Shown piece by piece: positions 15,917-23,791 of a stretch of DNA of 64,000 bases. Source of the DNA: Comamonadaceae bacterium OTU4NAUVB1 (GTDB taxonomy: Bacteria > Pseudomonadota > Gammaproteobacteria > Burkholderiales > Burkholderiaceae_C); NCBI GenBank assembly GCA_024372625.1, contig CP099607.1, forward strand, positions 1 to 64,000, written 5' to 3'. The position numbers and the translations under genes were made by a program. Position 1 is the stretch's first letter. Each line of letters starts with the position of its first letter. The notes beneath the pieces were generated by a model that was not told the DNA's origin, did not search any database, and saw only the letters and a list, made by a program, of their open reading frames with translations.

Positions 15917-16750
15917 TCAAGGGGCCTTCAAGGGTGAGGGGCCACTGGTAGTGATGGATCCGAGCTTCTCAGCCAGCGTCGATGCCGAAAGCTCGCCCGT
16001 TCGCGTGTTGATCAACCGTCCCGTGGCGTCTAAAAACAGCGTGGTCGGGAGTCCTCGCTGTTCAAATGCCTTCAGCGCCTGACTCTCCCGGTCCAAAAGA
16101 ACATTGCGCAGCGGCAGGTTGCGAGCAGCCAGCCAATGGCCCACCCGCTCTGCAGACTCACCTTGGTTGATGAAAACAAAGTTCACGACCGGATTGTCAA
16201 CCTGTGCCGTATGCAGCACGGGCATCTCACGCACGCATGGTGGACACCAGGTGGCCCAGAGGTTGACCACCGTGGGCCTGCCTTCAAACTGCGTGAGGTC
16301 AATGCTGGCACCCTGCAGGCTTGTGAACGCCAACGCAGGAAGCTTGCGCTCCTCGACAGGCAGCGACACGGCAGCCAGACCACCCGCCCAGATTGCAGTG
16401 CCTGCAAGCAGGGCGGACAGCAGTGGTTTGCGCAGGACAGCCCTTTTAAACTGCCATGCGATGGCAAACAGCCAGGCGGCGGCAAATCCCGCCAACGGCT
16501 GCCACCCGCCGTCACGGATGTCCAGGACCGCCAGCGGCGATGCGCGGTAGGTCGTGCTGAACTGAAGCACAAACGCAAGCCGCGCCACCCCGAGGCCAAC
16601 CACCAGCGACCAGAACAGCACGGGTTCAACGTCCACCCCGACCCTGCGAGCGGCGCGTCTGCCAATGAACGAAGCTGCTGCGAGGGCAGCGAACATGAAG
16701 AGCAGCGCCATGGGCAGGACGAACGGCCCGATCTGAACGCTACTTGGCAT
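15917..16750 (-). CDS. Membrane-anchored TlpA-family thiol-disulfide protein
   Basis: 277 residues. The first 130 residues hold about four membrane helices in a layout like prolipoprotein diacylglyceryl transferase-type proteins. The C-terminal thioredoxin domain (about 140-270) has the active site WCPPC in VVNLWATWCPPCVREMPVL and the cis-Pro loop GLPTTLFLD. It overlaps the end of the metallo-hydrolase gene by 11 bp, so it belongs to the sulfide/persulfide operon, where it may reduce or relay persulfides in the periplasm. Confidence 0.82.
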   Translation of the reverse strand: MPSSVQIGPFVLPMALLFMFAALAAASFIGRRAARRVGVDVEPVLFWSLVVGLGVARLAFVLQFSTTYRASPLAVLDIRDGGWQPLAGFAAAWLFAIAWQFKRAVLRKPLLSALLAGTAIWAGGLAAVSLPVEERKLPALAFTSLQGASIDLTQFEGRPTVVNLWATWCPPCVREMPVLHTAQVDNPVVNFVFINQGESAERVGHWLAARNLPLRNVLLDRESQALKAFEQRGLPTTLFLDATGRLINTRTGELSASTLAEKLGSITTSGPSPLKAP

Positions 16751-17633
16751 CGGGCTGCTTTCGCCTGGGCATTGCGTTCAGTGGAATGCGCAAGTAGGCG
16801 ATGCCGTTCTCGTCGGCGGGCGGCAGCTGGCCTGCCCGAACATTCACCTGGATCGAGGGCAGGATGAGCGTGGGCACCTCCAGGGTCGCGTCCCTCGCCT
16901 TGCGCATCGCGACGAACTCCGCTTCGCCGATGCCATCGCGCACGTGGATGTTGCTCGCCCTTTGCTCTGCGACCGTTGTTTCCCACTTGGCTTCCCGACC
17001 CTTGGGTGGGTAGTCGTGGCATACGAAGACTCGCGTCTCGGACGGCAGGGCCAGGAGCCTATGGATCGAGCGGTACAGCACGTGGGCGTCGCCGCCTGGA
17101 AAGTCGGCGCGGGCGGTGCCGACATCGGGCATGAACAGGGTGTCGCCCACGAAAACGGCGCCGTCGACCTGATAAGCCATGTCCGCGGGCGTATGGCCCG
17201 GCACCAGCAGCGCAGTGGCTTCGACATCGCCGATCTTGAACACTTCGCCGTCTTGAAAGAGATGGTCGAACTGGCTGCCATCGGGCAGGAACGTTCGTTC
17301 GAGGTTGTAGAGCTTCTTAAACGTCGCCTGCACCTCGCGGATGTGCTCGCCGATGGCGATTTGCCCGCCCACCTGCGCTTGCAGGTAGCGCGCGCCCGAC
17401 AGATGGTCCGCGTGCGCATGCGTCTCGAGAATCCACTGCACGGTGAGCCCTTCGGCCTTCACGTACGCGAGCAAGGCATCGGCAGCGTTCGTGTCCGTGT
17501 GCCCGGACCTGAAGTCGTAGTCCAGGACCGGATCGATGATCGCCGCTTGCCGGGTTCCAAGGTCGGTGACGACGTACGAAACGGTCCAGGTCTTGGCATC
17601 GAAGAACGATTGAATGTGAGTGCGGGCAGCCAT
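16740..17633 (-). CDS. MBL-fold hydrolase, persulfide dioxygenase-like (ETHE1 group)
   Basis: 297 residues from ATG 17633. Metal motifs: THAHADHLSG (HxHxDH), VPGHTPADM and GDTLFMPDVGTARADFPGG, with a late His in CHDYPPKGR, the pattern of ETHE1-type persulfide dioxygenases and Blh proteins, which oxidise glutathione persulfide to sulfite. It reads divergently from a BigR-like repressor across an operator dyad, so sulfide or persulfide induction is expected. The sulfite formed could feed the exporter and SorAB upstream. Confidence 0.85.
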   Translation of the reverse strand: MAARTHIQSFFDAKTWTVSYVVTDLGTRQAAIIDPVLDYDFRSGHTDTNAADALLAYVKAEGLTVQWILETHAHADHLSGARYLQAQVGGQIAIGEHIREVQATFKKLYNLERTFLPDGSQFDHLFQDGEVFKIGDVEATALLVPGHTPADMAYQVDGAVFVGDTLFMPDVGTARADFPGGDAHVLYRSIHRLLALPSETRVFVCHDYPPKGREAKWETTVAEQRASNIHVRDGIGEAEFVAMRKARDATLEVPTLILPSIQVNVRAGQLPPADENGIAYLRIPLNAMPRRKQPDAK

Positions 17634-17655
17634 GCAGTACCTCATTGTTCAGTTT

Positions 17656-17694
17656 ATTGACATTGATTATATGTTTTGGTATATTGAAGTCAAT
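17656..17694. promoter_or_regulatory. BigR-type operator and divergent promoter
   Basis: An AT-rich dyad with arms ATTGAC (17656-17661) and GTCAAT (17689-17694); the inner sequences GATTATAT and ATATTGAA continue the symmetry. It sits between the divergent hydrolase and ArsR/BigR-like genes and covers likely -10 sequences. It resembles the AT-rich inverted repeats bound by BigR. Confidence 0.7.
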
Positions 17695-17707
17695 CTTTCT
17701 AAGACTC

Positions 17708-18028
17708 ATGAACGCCAAACCCACCGCCATCACGCCCGAGCTGCTGCGAAACGCAGCTACCGAAGCCGTGGCCGCACTCAAGGTGCTCGCTAACACGGAC
17801 CGGTTGCTCATCCTTTGCCAGCTTTCCCAAGGAGAGATGTGCGTCAGTGATCTCGAAGAAACGCTGGAGATCCGTCAGCCCACGCTGTCGCAACAGCTGT
17901 CCGTGTTGCGCAACGAAGCCGTCGTGAGCACGCGTCGGGAGGGGAAGAACATCTTCTACAGCGTGGCCGACGAACGCCTGCTCGAAATGCTGTCGGTTTT
18001 GTACCGCTTGTACTGTCCCAAGGAGTAA
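17708..18028 (+). CDS. bigR: ArsR-family persulfide-sensing repressor (BigR/SqrR-like)
   Basis: 106 residues from ATG 17708. Winged HTH with SDLEETLEIRQPTLSQQLSVLR. Cys37 (in LCQLSQGEMC) and Cys103 (in RLYCPKE) are 66 residues apart, the same spacing as the sensing pair of BigR (Cys42/Cys108) and SqrR (Cys41/Cys107), which form a disulfide or polysulfide link on sulfide exposure. An extra Cys45 is present. The neighbours (persulfide dioxygenase, PmpAB) are typical of BigR operons. Confidence 0.85.
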   Translation: MNAKPTAITPELLRNAATEAVAALKVLANTDRLLILCQLSQGEMCVSDLEETLEIRQPTLSQQLSVLRNEAVVSTRREGKNIFYSVADERLLEMLSVLYRLYCPKE

Positions 18029-18031
18029 CCC

Positions 18032-18466
18032 ATGTCGATTGATTGGAGCGCCTTCACACCCTGGTCGTCCCTGGCTGGCGGCGTGCTCATCGGCATCGCC
18101 ACGGCGATGTTCATTCTCCTGAATGGCCGCATCGCCGGCATCAGCGGCGTGCTCGGCGGGTTGTTGAAGCCAGCCAAGGGTGATGTTGGCTGGCGGCTTG
18201 CCTTCGTGCTCGGCTTACTGGGCGCCCCTTCGGCGTACTTGCTTTTCAACAACGTGCCCAGCCTCCAGATCGACGCCGGCTACGCAGCCCTGATTGCGGC
18301 CGGACTTCTTGTGGGGGTGGGGACACGGTATGGGTCGGGTTGCACCAGCGGCCATGGCGTGAGTGGCCTGTCGCGCCTGTCGCCGCGCTCGCTCGCTGCC
18401 ACGGCAGCGTTCATGGGTGCTGGATTCCTGACCGTGTACGTCGCTCGCCATTTGTTCGGACTTTGA
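18032..18466 (+). CDS. pmpA: YeeE/YedE family transporter half PmpA
   Basis: 144 residues, four hydrophobic segments, with the conserved YeeE-type signature GVGTRYGSGCTSGHGVSG (Cys-containing loop). It lies 3 bp after bigR and before the partner half. YeeE/YedE proteins move sulfur compounds; the E. coli relative takes up thiosulfate through conserved Cys residues. The true substrate here is unknown. Confidence 0.82.
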   Translation: MSIDWSAFTPWSSLAGGVLIGIATAMFILLNGRIAGISGVLGGLLKPAKGDVGWRLAFVLGLLGAPSAYLLFNNVPSLQIDAGYAALIAAGLLVGVGTRYGSGCTSGHGVSGLSRLSPRSLAATAAFMGAGFLTVYVARHLFGL

Positions 18467-18476
18467 GGAGACCACC

Positions 18477-18914
18477 ATGTACGTTTTTACGTCGCTGCTC
18501 GCCGGCCTCGTGTTTGGCTTGGGCCTCATCGTCTCGGGCATGGCCAATCCGGCCAAGGTGCTTGGCTTCCTGGACCTCGCTGGCCGTTGGGACCCGTCGC
18601 TGGCCTTCGTGATGGCTGGCGCCATCGCCGTTGGGCTGATCGCCTTCGCCGTTGCACGCCGCAGAACGGTGTCTTTCCTGGGTGCCGAGATGAAGCTGCC
18701 CAAGGCCAACAAGATCGACCGGCGCCTGATCGGCGGCGGCCTCTTGTTCGGCATCGGGTGGGGGATCGCCGGCTTCTGCCCTGGACCTGCACTCGTTGCG
18801 CTGGGCATGGGGGAGAAAAAAGCAGTGGTGTTCGTCGCCGCCATGTTGATCGGCATGGGCGTGTTTGAACTGCTCGAGCGCTGCCAGCGCGCTGCCCAAC
18901 CAAGCCACGCGTGA
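18477..18914 (+). CDS. pmpB: YeeE/YedE family transporter half PmpB
   Basis: 145 residues, about four membrane segments, with the second-half signatures LGLIVSGMANPAKVLGFLD and GIGWGIAGFCPGPALVALG (the conserved Cys in the FCPGP loop). With PmpA it makes up the two halves of a full-length YeeE protein. Start ATG 18477 follows GAGGAGA closely. Confidence 0.82.
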   Translation: MYVFTSLLAGLVFGLGLIVSGMANPAKVLGFLDLAGRWDPSLAFVMAGAIAVGLIAFAVARRRTVSFLGAEMKLPKANKIDRRLIGGGLLFGIGWGIAGFCPGPALVALGMGEKKAVVFVAAMLIGMGVFELLERCQRAAQPSHA

Positions 18915-18918
18915 ACAA

Positions 18919-19575
18919 ATGAGCTTCGCCCTGAGTTGGCTTGCCGCGCTGCTGACCCTGGCGGTCCTGCTCGCTTACGAGACATCGCTGGCGATGGCCC
19001 AGCGCCGGCGCCCGGAACGCATGGCCCGGACGGTGCATGCCAACCTGCGTCAGGACTGGTTTGAAGCGGTGTCGGCACAAAAGGGCTCGGAAATCCTGGC
19101 TGTCCAGACCTTGCGTAACGCCGTCATGTCAGCCTCGATGACCGCATCGACGGCCGCGCTCGGGTTGATGGGAACCGTGACGCTCGCCGTGCCTTCCCTG
19201 CATGCGCAGTTCGGCGACGCGACATCGCCGCTTCCGAATTTCACGCCGCGCCTGGCGATGGAACTGGTTCTCCTGGCGCTGCTGTTCGCGTCACTGGTTT
19301 CCTCCGTAATGGCCGTGCGGTACTACAACCATGCCGGCTTCATCGGCGGCATGCCGGTCGATTCGGAGGCGAGGAAGCATTGGACTCGTGCGGGCACGGC
19401 CTACGTGCGCAAAGCGGGCGTGCTCTACAGCTGGGCCCTGCGTCAGCTGATCCTGCTGGCGCCTGTGGTGGCGTTCATTCTTCATCCTGCAGCCGGCCCG
19501 ATCGCTGCATTGGTCGTTTGCGTACTTCTCTTCAACTTCGATCGGTTCCACCCCAGGCCTTCTGAGGCCGGCTGA
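18919..19575 (+). CDS. DUF599 family membrane protein
   Basis: 218 residues from ATG 18919, 4 bp after pmpB. About four membrane helices, with the DUF599 features RTVHANLRQDWFEAV, VQTLRNAVMSASMTASTAALGLMG and VRYYNHAGFIGG. Function unknown. Co-transcription with pmpAB and the MBL-rhodanese gene points to a role in sulfide handling, by context only. Confidence 0.8.
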   Translation: MSFALSWLAALLTLAVLLAYETSLAMAQRRRPERMARTVHANLRQDWFEAVSAQKGSEILAVQTLRNAVMSASMTASTAALGLMGTVTLAVPSLHAQFGDATSPLPNFTPRLAMELVLLALLFASLVSSVMAVRYYNHAGFIGGMPVDSEARKHWTRAGTAYVRKAGVLYSWALRQLILLAPVVAFILHPAAGPIAALVVCVLLFNFDRFHPRPSEAG

Positions 19576-19635
19576 ATCCGACATCCGCTCCCCTCCACCT
19601 GCATCACCTGCATCACCACAGCAAAGGAATGTGAA

Positions 19636-21075
19636 ATGGCACTCGTTTTTGAGCAACTACTGACCCGTGAGCTGGGCGACGCCAGCTACCTCATCGGCGA
19701 CGATTCGGCCCGCGTCGCCGCGGTGGTCGACCCCCAGGTGGATGTCGAGCAGTACCTGGAGCTCGCGCGCAAGCGCGGCCTGACCATCAAGTACGTGGTG
19801 CAAACGCACATCCATGAGGACTTCGCCAGCGGTGCTTGCGCGCTGGCTGCAGCCACCGGCAGCGCTGAGGTCTGCGTCAGCGGTCATGATGCGCCGGAGT
19901 ATGGATTTCCCCATCGGGCCGTCCACGACGGCGATGTCCTGGAGCTGGGTGCTGTCCGGTTGACGGTCAAGCACACGCCCGGGCACACGCCCGAACACAT
20001 TTCGCTGCTGGTCGCAAAAGCCGCAACGAAAGACGCGCCTTTCGCAGTGCTTTCTGGTGGCTCCCTGCTGGTAGAGACGGCGGGCCGCACCGACTTGCTT
20101 GGGCCAGAGCGTGTCGAGGAGCTGACGTCAGCCCAGTTTCACACGCTGTACACGTTCTTCCGTGGATTGGACAAGGGAATGCTGCTGTACCCAACCCATG
20201 TGCACGGCTCACCGTGCGGCGCGGCCATCGGGGACAAGCTCTGCTCCACCATCGGGTATGAGTTCGAACACAACGATCTGCTGCGGCAGTCCACGGAAAC
20301 GAAATTCCGAGAGATGGCGTTGAAGAATCTGCCGCCCAAGCCGCGCTACCACCCGCGCCTGAAGGACATGAACACCAGCTCGCCTGCGGCGGCGGCCGGC
20401 AAACTCATTGCACCGGCTCTACCCCCGGCGGAGTTCAGAAAGGCCGTCTCGGACCCAGCAAACGTCCTGGTGGACACGCGCCACATGCTCGCGTTCGGCG
20501 GCGGACACATTCCGGGCGCCCTCAACATCGGCGCTGGGGGTCCGCTGTCCATCCAGGCGGGGTGGATGCTGGAGCCGGACAGGCCGCTGCTGCTGGTGAT
20601 CGAAAGCGATGCGCAGCTGCCCACCGTCCTGCATCACTTCGCACGCACCGGATTCAACCTATTCGCGGGCTATTTGGTGGGCGGCATGTCGGCGTGGGAA
20701 AACGCCGGGTACGAACTGGAATCCCTGCCGCAGCTCCATGTCAAAGCGCTGGCCCAACAGAATGCGCAAACAGATGAGGTGTCAGTCCTCGATGTTCGAT
20801 CGCCGCAAGAATGGGCCAAAGGCCATATCCCCGGTGCGCGACACATCTTTCTGCCGGACCTGCCTGGTCAACTCCAAACGCTGGACAAGACCAAGGCGAT
20901 GGCTGTGCACTGCGACAGTGGCTACCGTGCATCCATCGGAGCCAGCCTGCTGCAGTCGCATGGTTTCAAGGTGTCGAACGTTCCCGGAAGCTGGCAAGCG
21001 TGGAAATCGAGTGACCTTCCCGTGGAGATCAACAATGAGACTAACGAGCTAGGAGTCAGACAAGAGAAGAAATAA
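19636..21075 (+). CDS. MBL-fold hydrolase fused to two rhodanese domains
   Basis: 479 residues. The metallo-beta-lactamase domain (1-245) has THIHEDFASG, HTPGHTPEH and PTHVHGSPCG. Rhodanese domain 1 (about 265-360) has no Cys at the usual loop (LLLVIESDAQL), whereas domain 2 (about 375-470) has the active Cys in MAVHCDSGYRAS. The layout resembles CstB/persulfide dioxygenase-rhodanese fusions that turn persulfide into thiosulfate and sulfite. SD AAAGGAATG precedes ATG 19636. Last gene of the bigR operon, followed by a terminator. Confidence 0.85.
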   Translation: MALVFEQLLTRELGDASYLIGDDSARVAAVVDPQVDVEQYLELARKRGLTIKYVVQTHIHEDFASGACALAAATGSAEVCVSGHDAPEYGFPHRAVHDGDVLELGAVRLTVKHTPGHTPEHISLLVAKAATKDAPFAVLSGGSLLVETAGRTDLLGPERVEELTSAQFHTLYTFFRGLDKGMLLYPTHVHGSPCGAAIGDKLCSTIGYEFEHNDLLRQSTETKFREMALKNLPPKPRYHPRLKDMNTSSPAAAAGKLIAPALPPAEFRKAVSDPANVLVDTRHMLAFGGGHIPGALNIGAGGPLSIQAGWMLEPDRPLLLVIESDAQLPTVLHHFARTGFNLFAGYLVGGMSAWENAGYELESLPQLHVKALAQQNAQTDEVSVLDVRSPQEWAKGHIPGARHIFLPDLPGQLQTLDKTKAMAVHCDSGYRASIGASLLQSHGFKVSNVPGSWQAWKSSDLPVEINNETNELGVRQEKK

Positions 21076-21093
21076 CTCAAAGCTAAAGCATGG

Positions 21094-21121
21094 AAAAAGC
21101 CGAAATAGTGTCGGCTTTTTT
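21094..21121 (+). terminator. Intrinsic terminator of the bigR operon
   Basis: A 10-bp stem AAAAAGCCGA / TCGGCTTTTT with a 7-nt loop and a terminal T run, 18 bp after the MBL-rhodanese stop. Confidence 0.85.
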
Positions 21122-21129
21122 CAATTGAC

Positions 21130-21164
21130 TTGATGATAAGTCAGTCATATGTAATTTATCAACA
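21130..21164 (+). repeat. 35-bp imperfect palindrome, copy B
   Basis: It begins TTGATGATAAGTCA and ends GTAATTTATCAACA, matching the copy at 2175-2209 at 30 of 35 positions in the same orientation. It again lies right after a terminator hairpin. Confidence 0.6.
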
Positions 21165-21536
21165 GGACAAGTGACCACGAGAGCGATGTTCATTGTTATG
21201 AGTTGCGCACCGCATGCTGTGGCCCTAGAGGTTAGGAGGTCGCTTCGACGCCGTATTCCCCCCTCATAAAAATGGCGGCTGCGGTGGCCCTAGTCGGTTT
21301 CAAGATCGGTGTGCTGCTGCTGACAGCTTGCGCACTGGTCGGACTCTCAACCAACCTCCTGCTGGTGCGTTAAACCGAGGTCGTCCAGCGTTGTTCTTTC
21401 CGCAAACCGCAGCGCTTTATTAGGGCCTGCAACCAACCGGCTCCTGGCAAATCAACCGCATCGTTATGAGGTCGCCTCCACGGTGGTGCTGATTTTGGCA
21501 GGACAGATCGCAGTCCTAGGGATGGCCATCGGCGCC
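21165..21536. other. Intergenic, one possible very short membrane ORF
   Basis: No established gene. An ATG at 21272 opens a 33-codon frame to 21373 (MAAAVALVGFKIGVLLLTAC...LLLVR), wholly hydrophobic with one predicted helix. It has no clear SD and may be the tail of a lost transporter gene or a small membrane peptide. Confidence 0.3.
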
Positions 21537-22601
21537 TCAGTGCACGTGCCGATGGTGCGCATCGGGCACATGCGCATGGGCGTGCGACATCGGCTCGTGC
21601 GTGTGAGCGTGGCTGTGCGAGCCCGAGACGAAATTGCTGTGCACATGGTCGTGGTGTCCGTCGCCGTGCGTGTGCGCATGTTCGTGCGTGAGCCGTTCAT
21701 GTTGATGCGCGTGCCCGTGCGACTCCATCAGGTGAAGGGCCACGCCCAGCAGCATCAGCACCCCGCCGACCGCCATCACCCAGGAGCCGCTGCGCTCGCC
21801 CAAGGCAATGGCCAGGCCGGCGCCGATGAAGGGCGCGAACGCGAACACCGACCCCGTCCTGGCCGCTCCGAAGGCACGCTGCGCGAGCAGGTAGAAGCGC
21901 AGGCTCAGACCGTACCCGGTGGCACCGATGAGCAGCAGGATGCCCGCTGCCTCAAGGGATGGCCACGGTTCCCCGAAGGCACGCGCCAGGACCAGCGTCG
22001 CTGTAGCGCCGATCGCTGCCTTGCCCAGCACGACCTGGCCGGGATCGCGCTCGGCCAGCGCCCGCGAGAGCGTGTTGTCCGTTCCCCAGGCCGCGGTCGC
22101 GACCAGCACCGCGAGCAGACCCCAGAGCTGGGTCCCGCCGCCGCGTCCCTGGTCGAGCACCAGCGCCACGCCGCCTGCGAGCAGCAGCAGCATGGCGGTC
22201 CAGACGCGCCGGTCCATGGTCTCCTGGTACAGGTAGCGCGCCAGGATGGCCGTGAACAACGCCTCCAGGGTCAACATGAGCGAGGCGCTTGTGCCACTGG
22301 TGTGCTGCAGACCCCACACCAGCGCCACCGGACCCAGGACGGCGCCGAAGGCGGCCATCGCCGCGAGGCGTGGCAGATCGCCGCGCATCAGACGCGCCTC
22401 GCGCTCGATGCGCTGGCGTGACAACGCGCCCACCGCTGCGGCGCCGGCGTAGAGCAGGCAGGCCGTTGTGAACGGTCCCATTCCCTCGCTGAAGTGTTGA
22501 ACCAGCGGCGTGCTCACGCCGAAGAGCGCAGCCGCCAACAGAGCGAGCAGCCCACCGTGCACGGCTGGCAGCGACAAGTGACGATGCCTCATCGATGGCA
22601 A
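21537..22601 (-). CDS. DMT/EamA-family transporter with His-rich tail
   Basis: 354 residues: ten membrane helices in two EamA halves (GGLLALLAAALFGVSTPL and LAVLVATAAWGTDNTLSRAL) and, after about residue 288, a cytoplasmic-type tail with more than 20 His, mostly in HxH runs (SHGHAHQH, THEHAHTH, SHSHAHTH). It starts 12 bp after the mntP stop, so both are probably on one transcript behind a manganese riboswitch. A role in moving or sensing a divalent metal is inferred; EamA proteins usually carry small organic molecules. Confidence 0.85.
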   Translation of the reverse strand: MPSMRHRHLSLPAVHGGLLALLAAALFGVSTPLVQHFSEGMGPFTTACLLYAGAAAVGALSRQRIEREARLMRGDLPRLAAMAAFGAVLGPVALVWGLQHTSGTSASLMLTLEALFTAILARYLYQETMDRRVWTAMLLLLAGGVALVLDQGRGGGTQLWGLLAVLVATAAWGTDNTLSRALAERDPGQVVLGKAAIGATATLVLARAFGEPWPSLEAAGILLLIGATGYGLSLRFYLLAQRAFGAARTGSVFAFAPFIGAGLAIALGERSGSWVMAVGGVLMLLGVALHLMESHGHAHQHERLTHEHAHTHGDGHHDHVHSNFVSGSHSHAHTHEPMSHAHAHVPDAHHRHVH

Positions 22602-22613
22602 CTCGCGCCAGGC

Positions 22614-23186
22614 TCAAACGACCGCTGACAGGTGCTCGTAGAGGATGGCACTGCCAATGCCGATCAGCAGCACGCCACCCAGGGCCTCAGCCCAGCGTCC
22701 AGCGACGCTGCCCAGCACACGGCCCACCATCACGCCCAGCGTGACCATGGTGAAGGTCGCCAGTCCGATGGCAAGCGCAATCTGCAGGATGTTGGCATCG
22801 AGGAACGCCAAGCCGACCCCCACCACCATCGCATCGATGCTGGTGGCAAAGCCCGTGATGGCCAGCAGCCAGAAGCTGTGCTTCGTGGGCTTGGTCTTGT
22901 CCTCCTCGTCAGACGCGTTGGCTGCCGCCAGGATCATGCGAACGCCCAGGACGGCCAGAAGCACGAATGCGATCCAGTGATCCCAGTCCTTGACGTAGCT
23001 GGCGGCCGCGAGGCCTAGCGCCCATCCGGCCAGCGGTGTCAGCGCTTCGATGACGCCGAAGATGGCGCCGGTTCGCAGGGCTTCCGACCAGCGCGGCTTT
23101 TGAAGGGAAGTTCCCTTGCCAACGGCGGCGGCAAAGGCATCGGTGGACATCGCCAGCGCGAGGATGGCAGTGGATGCGAGGTTCAT
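22614..23186 (-). CDS. mntP: Manganese exporter MntP
   Basis: 190 residues from ATG 23186, six membrane helices. It carries the paired MntP motifs [17 protein letters not shown] and [19 protein letters not shown], whose Asp residues form the transport site. MntP removes excess Mn(II). The upstream in-frame extension to 23342 is not coding: it is the riboswitch leader. Confidence 0.92.
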   Translation of the reverse strand: MNLASTAILALAMSTDAFAAAVGKGTSLQKPRWSEALRTGAIFGVIEALTPLAGWALGLAAASYVKDWDHWIAFVLLAVLGVRMILAAANASDEEDKTKPTKHSFWLLAITGFATSIDAMVVGVGLAFLDANILQIALAIGLATFTMVTLGVMVGRVLGSVAGRWAEALGGVLLIGIGSAILYEHLSAVV

Positions 23187-23261
23187 GGGGTCGATCGTTC
23201 TTCGCGTCGGGCAAGCACAAAGACATGCTTCCGCGGCCCGACTTGCAACGCGGAGGACATG

Positions 23262-23368
23262 CCAATGGTCTCGCCAACCGAGAACGGTTGCCTTCGCCAC
23301 AGCGTGTGAGACGCCGAGTGTGTTGACGAAAGGCGTTTCCATGTATGTGGAAACTGGCTACTCCCCAA
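23262..23368 (-). ncRNA. yybP-ykoY manganese riboswitch
   Basis: Reading the minus strand, the leader of mntP holds GGGGAGTAGCC (23365-23355), hairpins (GTTTCC/GGAAAC), then CAACCG-TTCT-CGGTTG and the closing GCGAGACC (23274-23267). The conserved GGGAGUAGC and GAGACC blocks in this order define the yybP-ykoY Mn aptamer, which turns on exporter genes such as mntP. The stretch from here to the ATG would hold the expression platform. Confidence 0.8.
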
Positions 23369-23560
23369 GGGGTGGCGCGATGATAAACGCTGCTACGTGG
23401 AAACCCTAAGTAGTACCTGAGCCTCTAGAGCGGGAAACCCAACTTCGAGGACTTTGTTGCGTTTCTGTTGCTCAAGACAATCTTGGCGCTCATCACTTCC
23501 AGCATCCCGCCTTTTGGGCAGCAAATTGCGCTCGGCCCGGTTTCTACGGACAATCAAGGC

Positions 23561-23791
23561 ATGGACCACCGGCCTCTTGTCACCTCTCATGCACCTGTGC
23601 TGGACATCGAAGATGCCCAGGGCAGTGCTGTGGCGCGTCCGGAGCCGCCTCGGCGCATCCGCCGTCAAGGTCCACCGTCTGCGCAGCACCTGTCCTTGGC
23701 CCGCAACCTCCAGCGGGACGTTTGGGAGGCATCTGATGCCGACGAACGCGCACGCCGCATCGAGGACACCTACGGTCTCCAGAAAAATTGA
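23561..23791 (+). CDS. Possible antitoxin upstream of YafO-like toxin
   Basis: 76 residues from ATG 23561; a TTG at 23468 would give 107. The protein is charged and Pro/Arg-rich, with a helical C-terminus (ARNLQRDVWEASDADERARRIEDTYG). No family recognised. The stop TGA overlaps the TTG start of the next gene by 4 bp, as in toxin-antitoxin pairs. The call depends on that coupling. Confidence 0.4.
   Translation: MDHRPLVTSHAPVLDIEDAQGSAVARPEPPRRIRRQGPPSAQHLSLARNLQRDVWEASDADERARRIEDTYGLQKN

Noticed and set aside
2175..21164. attC or Xer/dif-type sites for the 35-bp repeats
   Set aside because: No RYYYAAC/GTTRRRY arms and no match to the two 11-bp dif arms with a 6-bp centre.
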